40,335 nucleotides of DNA. Origin: an uncultured Oscillospiraceae bacterium. Lineage in GTDB: Bacteria; Bacillota; Clostridia; Oscillospirales; Oscillospiraceae. Numbering within the stretch: position 1 is the stretch's first letter; each line of letters opens with the position of its first letter. Below the pieces are notes generated by a model, which was not told where the DNA came from, did not search any database, and saw nothing but the letters and a program-made list of their open reading frames with translations. The DNA lies in the NCBI GenBank assembly GCA_944387065.1, contig CALXDM010000014.1, forward strand, positions 1 to 40,335, read 5' to 3'. Position numbers and translations under genes: made by a program. Shown piece by piece: positions 25,752 to 32,652 of the stretch.

Positions 25752-25780
25752 CCCCCCGCCCGGCAGGGCCGGGGCGGGGG
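25752..25780 (-). terminator. Terminator of the small P-loop gene
   Basis: A GC stem of about 12 bp with one bulge (25752-25764 with 25768-25780), followed on the minus strand by TTTTCC. Confidence 0.65.
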
Positions 25781-25796
25781 TGTTGGAGGATGGGGA

Positions 25797-26207
25797 TCAA
25801 AAATATTTGCGGATGCCATCGCTGGCCTTGGCCGCGTCCTCGCTGATGGAGACGGTGTACTTGATGCCACTCTTCTGGGAGAAGCCCTCCAGCCAGTCCA
25901 GGAAGGGCTCCACATCCGAGCTGCCCACGGTGGGCACCAGCTTGTTCAGGCTCTCAATGAACACATGGGTGATGTCATAGTTGCTGGCGTACAGGCCGTA
26001 CAAAAAACCCTTCAGAGTGTCGTAGTTGGGGAGGTCGTACTCCGAGGTATCCACCAGGCGGATCTTGTAGTTAATATCGTAAGTCAGCTTGGAGTCGTGG
26101 GCGATGGCAACCACGTTGCCATGCTCAGTATCCACAGCGGTATTGATGAGGTCGATCATCTGCTTGGTCTTGCCGGTGCCCTTCAGGCCCATAATTACCT
26201 TGACCAT
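25797..26207 (-). CDS. Small P-loop NTP-binding protein of unknown function
   Basis: A 136-residue cytoplasmic protein. Walker A is GLKGTGKT at residues 7-14. ITHVFIESL, near the middle, could act as Walker B. There is no other catalytic motif, membrane segment or helix-turn-helix. I recall close relatives across Clostridia annotated only as hypothetical or ATP-binding (sometimes PilT, which it is too short to be). It resembles a minimal RecA/thymidine-kinase-like core. ATG 26205-26207 follows AAGGAGTGATTG; the longer frame passes through the promoter. It is flanked by its own promoter and terminator, so it is expressed alone between oxidative-stress genes. Confidence 0.8.
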   Translation of the reverse strand: MVKVIMGLKGTGKTKQMIDLINTAVDTEHGNVVAIAHDSKLTYDINYKIRLVDTSEYDLPNYDTLKGFLYGLYASNYDITHVFIESLNKLVPTVGSSDVEPFLDWLEGFSQKSGIKYTVSISEDAAKASDGIRKYF

Positions 26208-26256
26208 CACAATCACTCCTTGATTCATTTGGGGACAGCCCCTAGTCGGTACCATC

Positions 26257-26285
26257 ATGTTACCATTTTTGCGGAAAGATTTCAA
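26257..26285 (-). promoter_or_regulatory. sigma-A promoter of the small P-loop gene
   Basis: On the minus strand TTGAAA (26280-26285), a 17-base spacer and TAACAT (26257-26262), about 50 bases from the ATG. Confidence 0.6.
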
Positions 26286-26323
26286 TACTCTCCTGGAAGT
26301 TTCCCGAACATGGGGGCCAACGG

Positions 26324-27121
26324 TTACGCCAGTGCCAAGGCGAAGTGGGCGGCGATCTGTCCCTGGCCGGTGGCCTTGGCCAGTTGGAGGGGCTGCCCAG
26401 TGCAGTCGCCCGCGGCGAACAGGCGGGGCAGGTTGGTGGCCATGTGCTGATCCACCTTGATATAGCTGCCCTCCAGCTCCAGGCCGGGGGCCAGCTGGGT
26501 GGGGGCGATAGAGGCCCGCAGCAGGAACACCCCCTGGCAGGGGATCTCCGTCCCGTCCGGGGTGCGTACGCCGGTGACCTGGTCCTGGCCCAGGATCTCC
26601 AGACCGGGCAGCCGGACGGAGGTGACTTGGCAGCCGATGGAGCGCAGGTACTCGGTCTCCTCCTCCAGGTCGGGGGCGTCCCCGGCCACCACGATGGGCT
26701 TGCCCCGGTAGAACATCCCGTCGCAGGTGGCGCAGTAGCTCACCCCCCGGCCCAGCAGTCGCTCCTCCCCCCGCAGGGGGGTGGCCCGGGCCACCCCCAC
26801 GGCCAGGATGGCGGCGCTGGCCTGCTCCACCTGGTCGCCGATGGAGGCCATCACGCAGTCGTCCAGGCAGGCCAGGCTGAGCACTCGGCCCACCCGGAGC
26901 TGGGCGCCCAGCTGGGTGGCCTGGTCCAGCAGGCGCTCCACCAGCTCCCGCCCGGGCACATGGGGGATGCCGGGGTAATTGTCCATTTGCGGGGCGCGGC
27001 AGAGGGGGCTGGCGGTGGGCTGGTTGGACACCACCAGCACGGATTTGTTCCGGGCCCTGGCTTGGATGGCGGCGGTGAGGCCGGCGGGGCCGGCACCCAC
27101 CACCAGCAGGTCATATTGCAT
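26324..27121 (-). CDS. Thioredoxin-reductase-like FAD protein lacking a clear NADPH motif
   Basis: A 265-residue flavoprotein, about 45 shorter than ordinary TrxB. The FAD site GAGPAG is at 9-14, the redox pair CATC at 130-133 (SYCATCDG), and the second FAD motif AAGDCTG at 236-242. The pyridine-nucleotide domain is reduced: the expected GxGxxA is replaced by VAGDAPD (145-151), and no HRRxxxR follows. This pattern is that of clostridial ferredoxin-linked (FFTR-type) thioredoxin reductases, which take electrons from ferredoxin; assignment to that group is inference. It lies 63 bases downstream of the DtxR-type gene on the same strand and may be co-transcribed. GAGGAA precedes ATG 27119-27121. 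Confidence 0.85.
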   Translation of the reverse strand: MQYDLLVVGAGPAGLTAAIQARARNKSVLVVSNQPTASPLCRAPQMDNYPGIPHVPGRELVERLLDQATQLGAQLRVGRVLSLACLDDCVMASIGDQVEQASAAILAVGVARATPLRGEERLLGRGVSYCATCDGMFYRGKPIVVAGDAPDLEEETEYLRSIGCQVTSVRLPGLEILGQDQVTGVRTPDGTEIPCQGVFLLRASIAPTQLAPGLELEGSYIKVDQHMATNLPRLFAAGDCTGQPLQLAKATGQGQIAAHFALALA

Positions 27122-27184
27122 GGGAATTCCTCATTTCCACTTGAGAATTGGGGGCAACAGCGGTGAATCGAGGGGATTAGGGAC

Positions 27185-27574
27185 TCACCTCGGCTGCCCA
27201 GGCGGATATTGATCCACCCATTGGCTGTGGCGCTTCAGGGCCTCAAAGGTCTCCTCGCTCAGGTCGTGCTCGATCTTGCACGCGTCCTCCGCGGCCACCT
27301 TGGGGTCCACCCCCAGCCGGATGAGCCACTGGGTGAGCATCCGGTGCCGCTCATAGATGCGGGCGGCCACCTCCATGCCGGCGGGGGTCAGGGTGAGCAG
27401 GCCGACGTCGTCCATGACCACATAGCCGTTCTCCCGCAGCAGGCTCATGGCCCGGCTGACGCTGGGCTTGGAAAAGCCCAGGTGCTGGGCCACATCAATG
27501 GAGCGCACCGGGCCCTTTTCGCTCAGGGCCAGGATGGCCTCCAGATAGTTTTCACCTGATTCATGAATCTGCAT
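27185..27574 (-). CDS. DtxR/MntR-family metal-dependent repressor, iron-type ligands
   Basis: A 129-residue repressor: winged helix (VAQHLGFSKPSVSRAMSLL recognition region) and a dimerisation domain, without the SH3-like third domain of long DtxR proteins. Metal ligands appear as Glu in ENYLEAI, His in YERHRML and the cluster ACKIEH. The cysteine there matches DtxR/IdeR, where Mn-selective MntR has glutamate, so Fe(II) sensing is likely. That fits the divergent feoA-feoA-feoB operon, which carries two matching palindromes. ATG 27572-27574 follows CAGGTGATTGT; two upstream ATG codons lack ribosome sites. Confidence 0.88.
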   Translation of the reverse strand: MQIHESGENYLEAILALSEKGPVRSIDVAQHLGFSKPSVSRAMSLLRENGYVVMDDVGLLTLTPAGMEVAARIYERHRMLTQWLIRLGVDPKVAAEDACKIEHDLSEETFEALKRHSQWVDQYPPGQPR

Positions 27575-27590
27575 ACAATCACCTGAGGGC

Positions 27591-27619
27591 ATGATACCAT
27601 ATTTCCCGGTGATTGACAA
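27591..27619 (-). promoter_or_regulatory. sigma-A promoter of the DtxR-family gene
   Basis: On the minus strand TTGTCA (27614-27619), a 17-base spacer and TATCAT (27591-27596). The leader is only about 10 bases. Confidence 0.65.
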
Positions 27620-27644
27620 TCCCAAAAAGCATGGGGGTTAGCTA

Positions 27645-27673
27645 TTGACAACCCCTGTGGATGGTGATACACT
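27645..27673 (+). promoter_or_regulatory. sigma-A promoter of the feo operon
   Basis: TTGACA (27645-27650), a 17-base spacer and TACACT (27668-27673). A lone GTTAGC half-site (27637-27642) sits just upstream. Confidence 0.75.
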
Positions 27674-27679
27674 CCAAAT

Positions 27680-27695
27680 GTTAGAAGGGGCTAAC
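27680..27695. promoter_or_regulatory. Candidate metalloregulator operator 1 (feoA)
   Basis: GTTAG-N6-CTAAC at the expected transcription start of the feo promoter. The half-sites equal the core of the DtxR/IdeR box, but the spacing is six bases rather than one. Confidence 0.6.
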
Positions 27696-27724
27696 CGGTA
27701 GAGCGGAACGGAGGGATGACCATT

Positions 27725-27934
27725 ATGCCGCTGACGATGCTGACCAACGGTCAGGAGGGAACGGTGAAGCGGATCACCGGCAAGGATGAGGTGCGGGCCT
27801 TCCTCAAGAGCCTGGGCTTTGTGGAGGGTGGAAAGGTGTGCGTGGTCAACCAGATCGGGGGCAACCTGATCGTCAAGGTGCAGGAGGCCCGGGTGGCGCT
27901 GAGCCGGAACATGGCCGGCCGGATCTTGGTCTGA
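27725..27934 (+). CDS. feoA: FeoA-domain protein (first copy)
   Basis: A 69-residue SH3-like FeoA protein (LKSLGFVEGGKVCVVNQIGGNLIVKVQEARVALSRNMAGRILV), a cytoplasmic partner of the ferrous iron transporter FeoB. ATG 27725 is chosen because GGAGGG (27710-27715) is nine bases away; ATG 27716 directly abuts it. It is the first gene of the feo operon. Confidence 0.88.
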   Translation: MPLTMLTNGQEGTVKRITGKDEVRAFLKSLGFVEGGKVCVVNQIGGNLIVKVQEARVALSRNMAGRILV

Positions 27935-27986
27935 CCGCCGGGAGACCCGGCGTGTGAAGGATGTGTTGGGGAGGAGGCGAGGCAGG

Positions 27987-28208
27987 ATGAGAACGCTGCG
28001 TGACGTCAAGGTAGGGGAGACGGTGTCCGTGGTCAAGCTGCACGGCGAGGGCGCGCTGCGCCGGCGGATTATGGACATGGGCATCACCCGGGGGACCAGC
28101 GTGTATGTGCGCAAGGTGGCCCCCCTGGGCGACCCGGTGGAGATCACCATCCGGGGCTATGAGCTGTCCATTCGGAAAGGGGACGCGGACTGCATCGAGG
28201 TGAGCTGA
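27987..28208 (+). CDS. feoA: FeoA-domain protein (second copy)
   Basis: A 73-residue FeoA-type SH3-like protein (RTLRDVKVGETVSVVKLHGEGALRRRIMDMGITRGTSVYV, ending DADCIEVS). It is closer to the classical FeoA pattern (RRRIMDMGI) than the first copy. The two copies are quite divergent, suggesting different roles in the FeoB complex. ATG 27987 follows GAGGAGG; a GTG at 27954 would add eleven basic residues with no support. Confidence 0.88.
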   Translation: MRTLRDVKVGETVSVVKLHGEGALRRRIMDMGITRGTSVYVRKVAPLGDPVEITIRGYELSIRKGDADCIEVS

Positions 28209-28264
28209 CAGCCCGCCGCCCAGTGCGACCTGGCGCCTGGCGCGCCTGCCATTTTCGAGAAAAA

Positions 28265-28280
28265 GTTAGCATAAGCTAAC
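28265..28280. promoter_or_regulatory. Candidate metalloregulator operator 2 (feoB)
   Basis: GTTAGC-ATAA-GCTAAC, a perfect palindrome of the same GTTAG-N6-CTAAC form as operator 1, 24 bases before the feoB start. It may control an internal promoter. Confidence 0.55.
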
Positions 28281-28303
28281 CGATTTGGAGGAGGAAGCGA
28301 GAC

Positions 28304-30670
28304 ATGCCGATCAGACTGGCCCTTGCCGGCAACCCCAACTCCGGCAAGACGACAATGTTCAACGCGCTGACCGGTTCCAACCAGCGGGTGGGCAACTGGC
28401 CTGGCGTGACGGTGGAGAAAAAGGAGGGGCGGCTGAAGGGGGAGCGGGAGGTTATCCTCACCGATCTGCCGGGCATCTACTCCCTGTCCCCCTACACGCT
28501 GGAAGAGGTGGTGGCCCGGGAATACCTGGTGGGGGAGCAGCCCGATGGGGTGATCAACATCGTGGACGCCACCAATATCGAGCGCAACCTGTACCTGACC
28601 ACCCAGCTGATGGAGATGGGCATCCCCGTGGTGGCAGCCCTGAACATGATGGATCTGGTGCGCAAGAGCGGGACGACCATCGATGTGGGCAAGCTGGCAA
28701 AGGCCCTGGGCTGCCCGGTGGTGGAGGTGTCCGCCCTGAAGGGGGAGGGGCTGGACCGACTGGTGGCTGTGGCCCGGGCATTGCCCAACGCCCCCGCTCC
28801 CGCTCCCATGGGCTATACGCAGCCGGTGGAGCAGGCGCTGACCGCCATCCAGGCCGCTGTGGGTGAGGTCTTCCCCAAGGGGATGGAGCGCTGGTATGCG
28901 GTCAAGGTCTTTGAGCGGGACGAGCGGGTGATGGGCAAGCTGACCATGTCCCAGGACGTGAAGGGGCGGGTGGAGCAGGCCATTGCCGACTGTGAGCAGG
29001 CCCTGGACGACGACGCGGAGTCCATCATCACCAACGAGCGCTACGCCTACATCGCCAAGCTCATCGACGCCTGTGTCAAGCGCAAGCGGGCGGGACTGTC
29101 CCGCTCTGACAAGATCGACCGGGTGGTCACCAACCGCATCGCCGCCCTGCCCATCTTCGTGCTGGTCATGGCCCTGGTGTACTCCATCGCCATGGGCAGC
29201 TGGACCATTTCCATCGGCACCCACCTGACCGACTGGGCCAACGACGGGCTGTTTGGCGACGGGTGGTTTGTCCCTTTCACCGCCGACACCGACGCCTGGG
29301 AGGAGGATTCCGGCGCCTTTGAAGAGGCCGCCGCCATCATCGGGGCCTACGAGGCCGGGGAGACGGAAGCATACCTCTATGACGACGAGGCCGGGCAGAC
29401 CAATGTCCTGGAGGTGGACGAGGCAGCCTATCAGGCGGCCCTGGCCGTGCCGGAGCCCGACCCGGCAGACTACGGCACGTGGGTGCCCGGCATCCCCGTG
29501 CTCATTGAGGACGGGCTGAACGCCATCGGCTGCAACGAGGTGGTGGCCTCCCTGATCCTGGACGGCATCGTGGGCGGCGTGGGCGCCGTGCTGGGCTTTG
29601 TACCCCAGATGCTGGTGCTGTTCCTGCTGCTGGCCATCCTGGAGGACATCGGCTATATGTCCCGCATCGCCTTCATCATGGACCGGATCTTCCGCCGCTT
29701 CGGCCTGAGCGGCAAGTCCTTCATCCCCATGCTGGTGGCCACTGGCTGCGGCGTGCCAGGGATCATGGCCTCCCGCACCATCGAGCAGGACCGGGACCGG
29801 AAGATGACCATCATCACCACCGGCTTCATCCCCTGCGGGGCCAAGATGCCCATCATCGCGCTGTTTGCCGGGGCGCTGTTTGGCGGCTCGGCCCTGGTGG
29901 CCACCTCGGCCTACTTCATCGGGGTGGCGGCGGTGGTGCTCTCGGGGATCATCCTGAAGAAGTTCAAGTCCTTTGCCGGCGAGCCTGCCCCCTTCGTCAT
30001 GGAGCTGCCCGCCTACCACGCCCCCAGCGCCGGCAACGTGCTGCGCTCTATGTGGGAGCGAGGGTGGTCGTTCATCAAGCGGGCGGGGACGGTCATTCTG
30101 CTGAGCACCATCGTGTTGTGGTTCCTCCAGGGCTTCGGATTTACCGACGGGGGCTTTGGCATGGTGGAGGACAACAATGACTCCCTGCTGGGAGCGGTGG
30201 GCAGCGCCATCGCCTGGATCTTCGCCCCCCTGGGCTTTGGGACGTGGCAGCCCACGGTGGCCACCCTCACCGGCCTGATCGCCAAGGAGGAAGTGGTGTC
30301 CACCATGGGCGTGCTGTACCCAGGCAACCTGAGCATAGCCATGGGGACGGCCTTCACCGGCATCTCTGCCTATTCCTTTATGATTTTCAACCTGCTGTGC
30401 GCGCCCTGCTTTGCTGCCATGGGCGCCATCAAACGGGAGATGAACAACGCCAAGTGGACCCTTGCGGCCATCGGCTATATGTGCGCCTTCGCCTACGGGA
30501 TCTCCCTGATCGTCTACCAGCTGGGCGGACTGATCACCGGTGACGTGAGTTTTAACGTGTTCACGGTGGCGGCCATCGCGGTGGCGGCGGGGCTGATCTA
30601 CCTGCTGTTTCGGAAGGGCTATCGCGGCCAGGCCGACGGTCTGCGGGCGGTGGACGCGGCCAGAGTATAA
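28304..30670 (+). CDS. feoB: Ferrous iron transporter FeoB
   Basis: A 788-residue fusion of a cytoplasmic G-protein domain and a polytopic membrane domain that imports Fe(II). G1 is GNPNSGKTT at 9-17, the G3 motif is DLPGIYSL, G4 is NMMD. The membrane part includes the two Gate motifs (FIPMLVATGCGVPGIMASRT; IPCGAKMPI). Between the first transmembrane segment and the core lies an external insert (about 310-405) that is strongly acidic and contains no Lys or Arg over roughly 80 residues. ATG 28304 follows GGAGGAGG. Two feoA genes precede and a Cys-rich peptide follows. Confidence 0.97.
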   Translation: MPIRLALAGNPNSGKTTMFNALTGSNQRVGNWPGVTVEKKEGRLKGEREVILTDLPGIYSLSPYTLEEVVAREYLVGEQPDGVINIVDATNIERNLYLTTQLMEMGIPVVAALNMMDLVRKSGTTIDVGKLAKALGCPVVEVSALKGEGLDRLVAVARALPNAPAPAPMGYTQPVEQALTAIQAAVGEVFPKGMERWYAVKVFERDERVMGKLTMSQDVKGRVEQAIADCEQALDDDAESIITNERYAYIAKLIDACVKRKRAGLSRSDKIDRVVTNRIAALPIFVLVMALVYSIAMGSWTISIGTHLTDWANDGLFGDGWFVPFTADTDAWEEDSGAFEEAAAIIGAYEAGETEAYLYDDEAGQTNVLEVDEAAYQAALAVPEPDPADYGTWVPGIPVLIEDGLNAIGCNEVVASLILDGIVGGVGAVLGFVPQMLVLFLLLAILEDIGYMSRIAFIMDRIFRRFGLSGKSFIPMLVATGCGVPGIMASRTIEQDRDRKMTIITTGFIPCGAKMPIIALFAGALFGGSALVATSAYFIGVAAVVLSGIILKKFKSFAGEPAPFVMELPAYHAPSAGNVLRSMWERGWSFIKRAGTVILLSTIVLWFLQGFGFTDGGFGMVEDNNDSLLGAVGSAIAWIFAPLGFGTWQPTVATLTGLIAKEEVVSTMGVLYPGNLSIAMGTAFTGISAYSFMIFNLLCAPCFAAMGAIKREMNNAKWTLAAIGYMCAFAYGISLIVYQLGGLITGDVSFNVFTVAAIAVAAGLIYLLFRKGYRGQADGLRAVDAARV

Positions 30671-30697
30671 GTAAAAAGAGTCTGGAAAGGAAAGACT

Positions 30698-30826
30698 ATG
30701 GGAACTGTGATTGTGGTGGCAGTGCTGGTGGGCATCGCGGCGCTGGCCGCCCGTGCGCTGATCAAGCAGCGCAAGCGGGGCGGCGGGTGCGACGGCGACT
30801 GCGGACACTGCGGTGGCTGCCACTAA
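30698..30826 (+). CDS. FeoB-associated Cys-rich membrane peptide
   Basis: A 42-residue protein, MGTVIVVAVLVGIAALAARALI then KQRKRGGGCDGDCGHCGGCH: one transmembrane helix, a basic stop-transfer stretch, and a tail with four cysteines and two histidines. This is the small family regularly found after feoB in Firmicutes (mislabelled 'virus attachment protein p12' in some databases). The tail may bind Fe(II) delivered by FeoB or act as a redox-sensitive FeoC substitute; that is inference. ATG 30698 follows AAAGGAAAG, 27 bases after feoB. Confidence 0.9.
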   Translation: MGTVIVVAVLVGIAALAARALIKQRKRGGGCDGDCGHCGGCH

Positions 30827-30850
30827 GCCCCGACGGGGCAAGTGGGAAAC

Positions 30851-30887
30851 GGGGGACGGGCCTACTACAAGGGTAGGCCCGTCCCCC
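30851..30887 (+). terminator. Stem-loop ending the feo operon
   Basis: A perfect 15-bp stem (30851-30865 with 30873-30887), seven-base loop, no T-run after it. Confidence 0.6.
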
Positions 30888-30919
30888 ATTGCCGCGCGGG
30901 AGAAGGGCCAGATTTCCCC

Positions 30920-30947
30920 TTGTGCTTTTCCGGAAAGCGGGTATAAT
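30920..30947 (+). promoter_or_regulatory. Promoter of malQ
   Basis: TATAAT (30942-30947) with a weak TTGTGC (30920-30925) at 16 bases. Confidence 0.55.
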
Positions 30948-31014
30948 GAGGGGAAAGAGCGGACGCGGCGGGGGAGGGACCGGCCCGCCGGGCGCTCCGG
31001 AGAGGTGAATGGCC

Positions 31015-32505
31015 ATGCGCGGCGCGGGTGTTTTGATGCCGGTGTTCTCCCTGCCCTCCCCCTACGGGATTGGCACCCTGGGGCAGGCGGCCCGGGGGTT
31101 CATTCTGTTTTTGGAGGCAGCGGGGCAGAGCTGCTGGCAGGTTCTGCCCCTGGGGCCCACGGGATATGGGGACTCCCCCTATCAGGTTTTTTCCTCCCAG
31201 GCGGGCAACCACTACTTCATCGACCTGGAGCTGCTGGAGCAGGAGGGGCTTTTGAAGGGGGAGGAGTACCGGGGACTGGACTGGGGGCGGGACCCTGGGC
31301 GGGTGGACTACGCCCGGCTATATCAGCTGCGCGGCCCGGTGCTGCGCCTGGCCTGCCGGCGGCTGTTGGCCCAGGTGGGGGCGGAGTTTGAGGGGTTTTG
31401 CCGGGAGCACCAGGCCTGGCTGGAGGACTACGCGCTGTTCATGGCCCTGAAGGACAGCCAGGGGGGCGCGGCCTGGAGCGACTGGCCGGAGCCTCTGCGC
31501 CGGCGCCAGCCGGAGGCCCTGGCCCAGGCGGGGAGGGCTCTGGCCGACGAGGTGGCCTTCTGGAAGGGGACGCAGTACCTGTTCTTCCGGCAGTGGGAGG
31601 GGCTGCGGGCCTTTGCCCGAGCGCACGGGGTGCGTCTGATCGGGGACCTGCCCATCTATGCCCCTCTGGACTCGGCGGACGTGTGGGCGCATCCGGAGCA
31701 GTTCCAGCTGGACGGGGCGCTGCGGCCCACCGAGGTGGCCGGCTGCCCACCGGACGGCTTTTCCCAGGATGGGCAGCTGTGGGGCAACCCCCTGTTCCGC
31801 TGGGACCGGATGGCGGAGGAGGGATATGGGTGGTGGGTGGACCGGGTGGCCTTCCAGCTGCGCCTGTACGACATGGTGCGCATCGACCACTTCCGGGGCT
31901 TTGAGGCCTACTACGCCATCCCCTATGGGGCGGCCAACGCCCGGCAGGGGCGGTGGCGGCCCGGACCGGGGGTGGCGCTGTTCCAGGCGATGGAGGCCCG
32001 GCTGGGCCGGGTTCCCATCCTCGCGGAAAACCTGGGCTTTCTCACCGACGGGGTGGAGCGCCTGCTGGAGCAGACGGGCTTTCCGGGGATGAAAGTGCTG
32101 CAATTTGCCTTTGACAGCCCGGACGGCGGGGGCTACCTCCCCCACAGCTATCCCCGGCGCTGCGTGGCCTATACCGGCACCCACGACAACGACACCGCCC
32201 GGGGCTGGCTGGCCTCCGCCCCAGCCCCGGCGGCGGCCCGGGCCCGAGACTACCTGCGCCTGTCCTGGCGGGAGGGACTCCACTGGGGTATGATGCGGGG
32301 GGTGTGGTCCAGCGTGGCTGAGCTGGCGGTGGTTCAGGCCCAGGACCTTCTGGGGCTGGGCAGCCGGGGACGGATCAACACCCCTGGGACGGTGGGGGGC
32401 AACTGGCTATGGCGGGCCTTGCCGGGCAGCTTTTCCCAGCGGCTGGCCCGAAAGGTGCGCCATGAGATGGAGCTGTACGGCCGGCTGGACTGCCCGGATC
32501 CATGA
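31015..32505 (+). CDS. malQ: 4-alpha-glucanotransferase (amylomaltase, GH77)
   Basis: Transfers alpha-1,4-glucan segments between maltodextrins or glycogen chains. The 496-residue product has the GH77 landmarks: LPSPYGIGTLG near the start, GDLPIYAPLDSADVW, the nucleophile Asp in VRIDHFRG (about residue 290), the acid/base Glu in LAENLGF (about 336) and GTHDNDT. ATG 31015 (MRGAGVLMP) is chosen for correct spacing from GGAGAGGTG; ATG 31009 is too close. It has its own promoter and a strong terminator, so it is a single-gene unit. No glycogen synthesis or phosphorylase gene is nearby. Confidence 0.96.
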   Translation: MRGAGVLMPVFSLPSPYGIGTLGQAARGFILFLEAAGQSCWQVLPLGPTGYGDSPYQVFSSQAGNHYFIDLELLEQEGLLKGEEYRGLDWGRDPGRVDYARLYQLRGPVLRLACRRLLAQVGAEFEGFCREHQAWLEDYALFMALKDSQGGAAWSDWPEPLRRRQPEALAQAGRALADEVAFWKGTQYLFFRQWEGLRAFARAHGVRLIGDLPIYAPLDSADVWAHPEQFQLDGALRPTEVAGCPPDGFSQDGQLWGNPLFRWDRMAEEGYGWWVDRVAFQLRLYDMVRIDHFRGFEAYYAIPYGAANARQGRWRPGPGVALFQAMEARLGRVPILAENLGFLTDGVERLLEQTGFPGMKVLQFAFDSPDGGGYLPHSYPRRCVAYTGTHDNDTARGWLASAPAPAAARARDYLRLSWREGLHWGMMRGVWSSVAELAVVQAQDLLGLGSRGRINTPGTVGGNWLWRALPGSFSQRLARKVRHEMELYGRLDCPDP

Positions 32506-32528
32506 CAGAGCGGCATGACAAAGTTTTT

Positions 32529-32563
32529 ACACCACCATACCAAAGGTATGGTGGTGTTTTTTT
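32529..32563 (+). terminator. Intrinsic terminator of malQ
   Basis: A perfect 13-bp stem (32529-32541 with 32545-32557), AAA loop, then a run of seven T (32557-32563). Confidence 0.95.
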
Positions 32564-32652
32564 CGGCGTATCCTTAAGATAGACGATGGAACGCTCCCCC
32601 GCCTCAGCCTGGGGAGAATCGCCCAGATCTTGGCGCAAAGGAGATGGATCTT

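Noticed and set aside
25797..26207. PilT/twitching-motility annotation of the small P-loop protein
   Set aside because: It lacks the Asp box, His box and the length of PilT-type ATPases, and no pilus gene is nearby.
28157..30889. A 910-residue minus-strand open frame over feoB
   Set aside because: Antisense shadow of feoB; composition-driven absence of stop codons, no recognisable motif.
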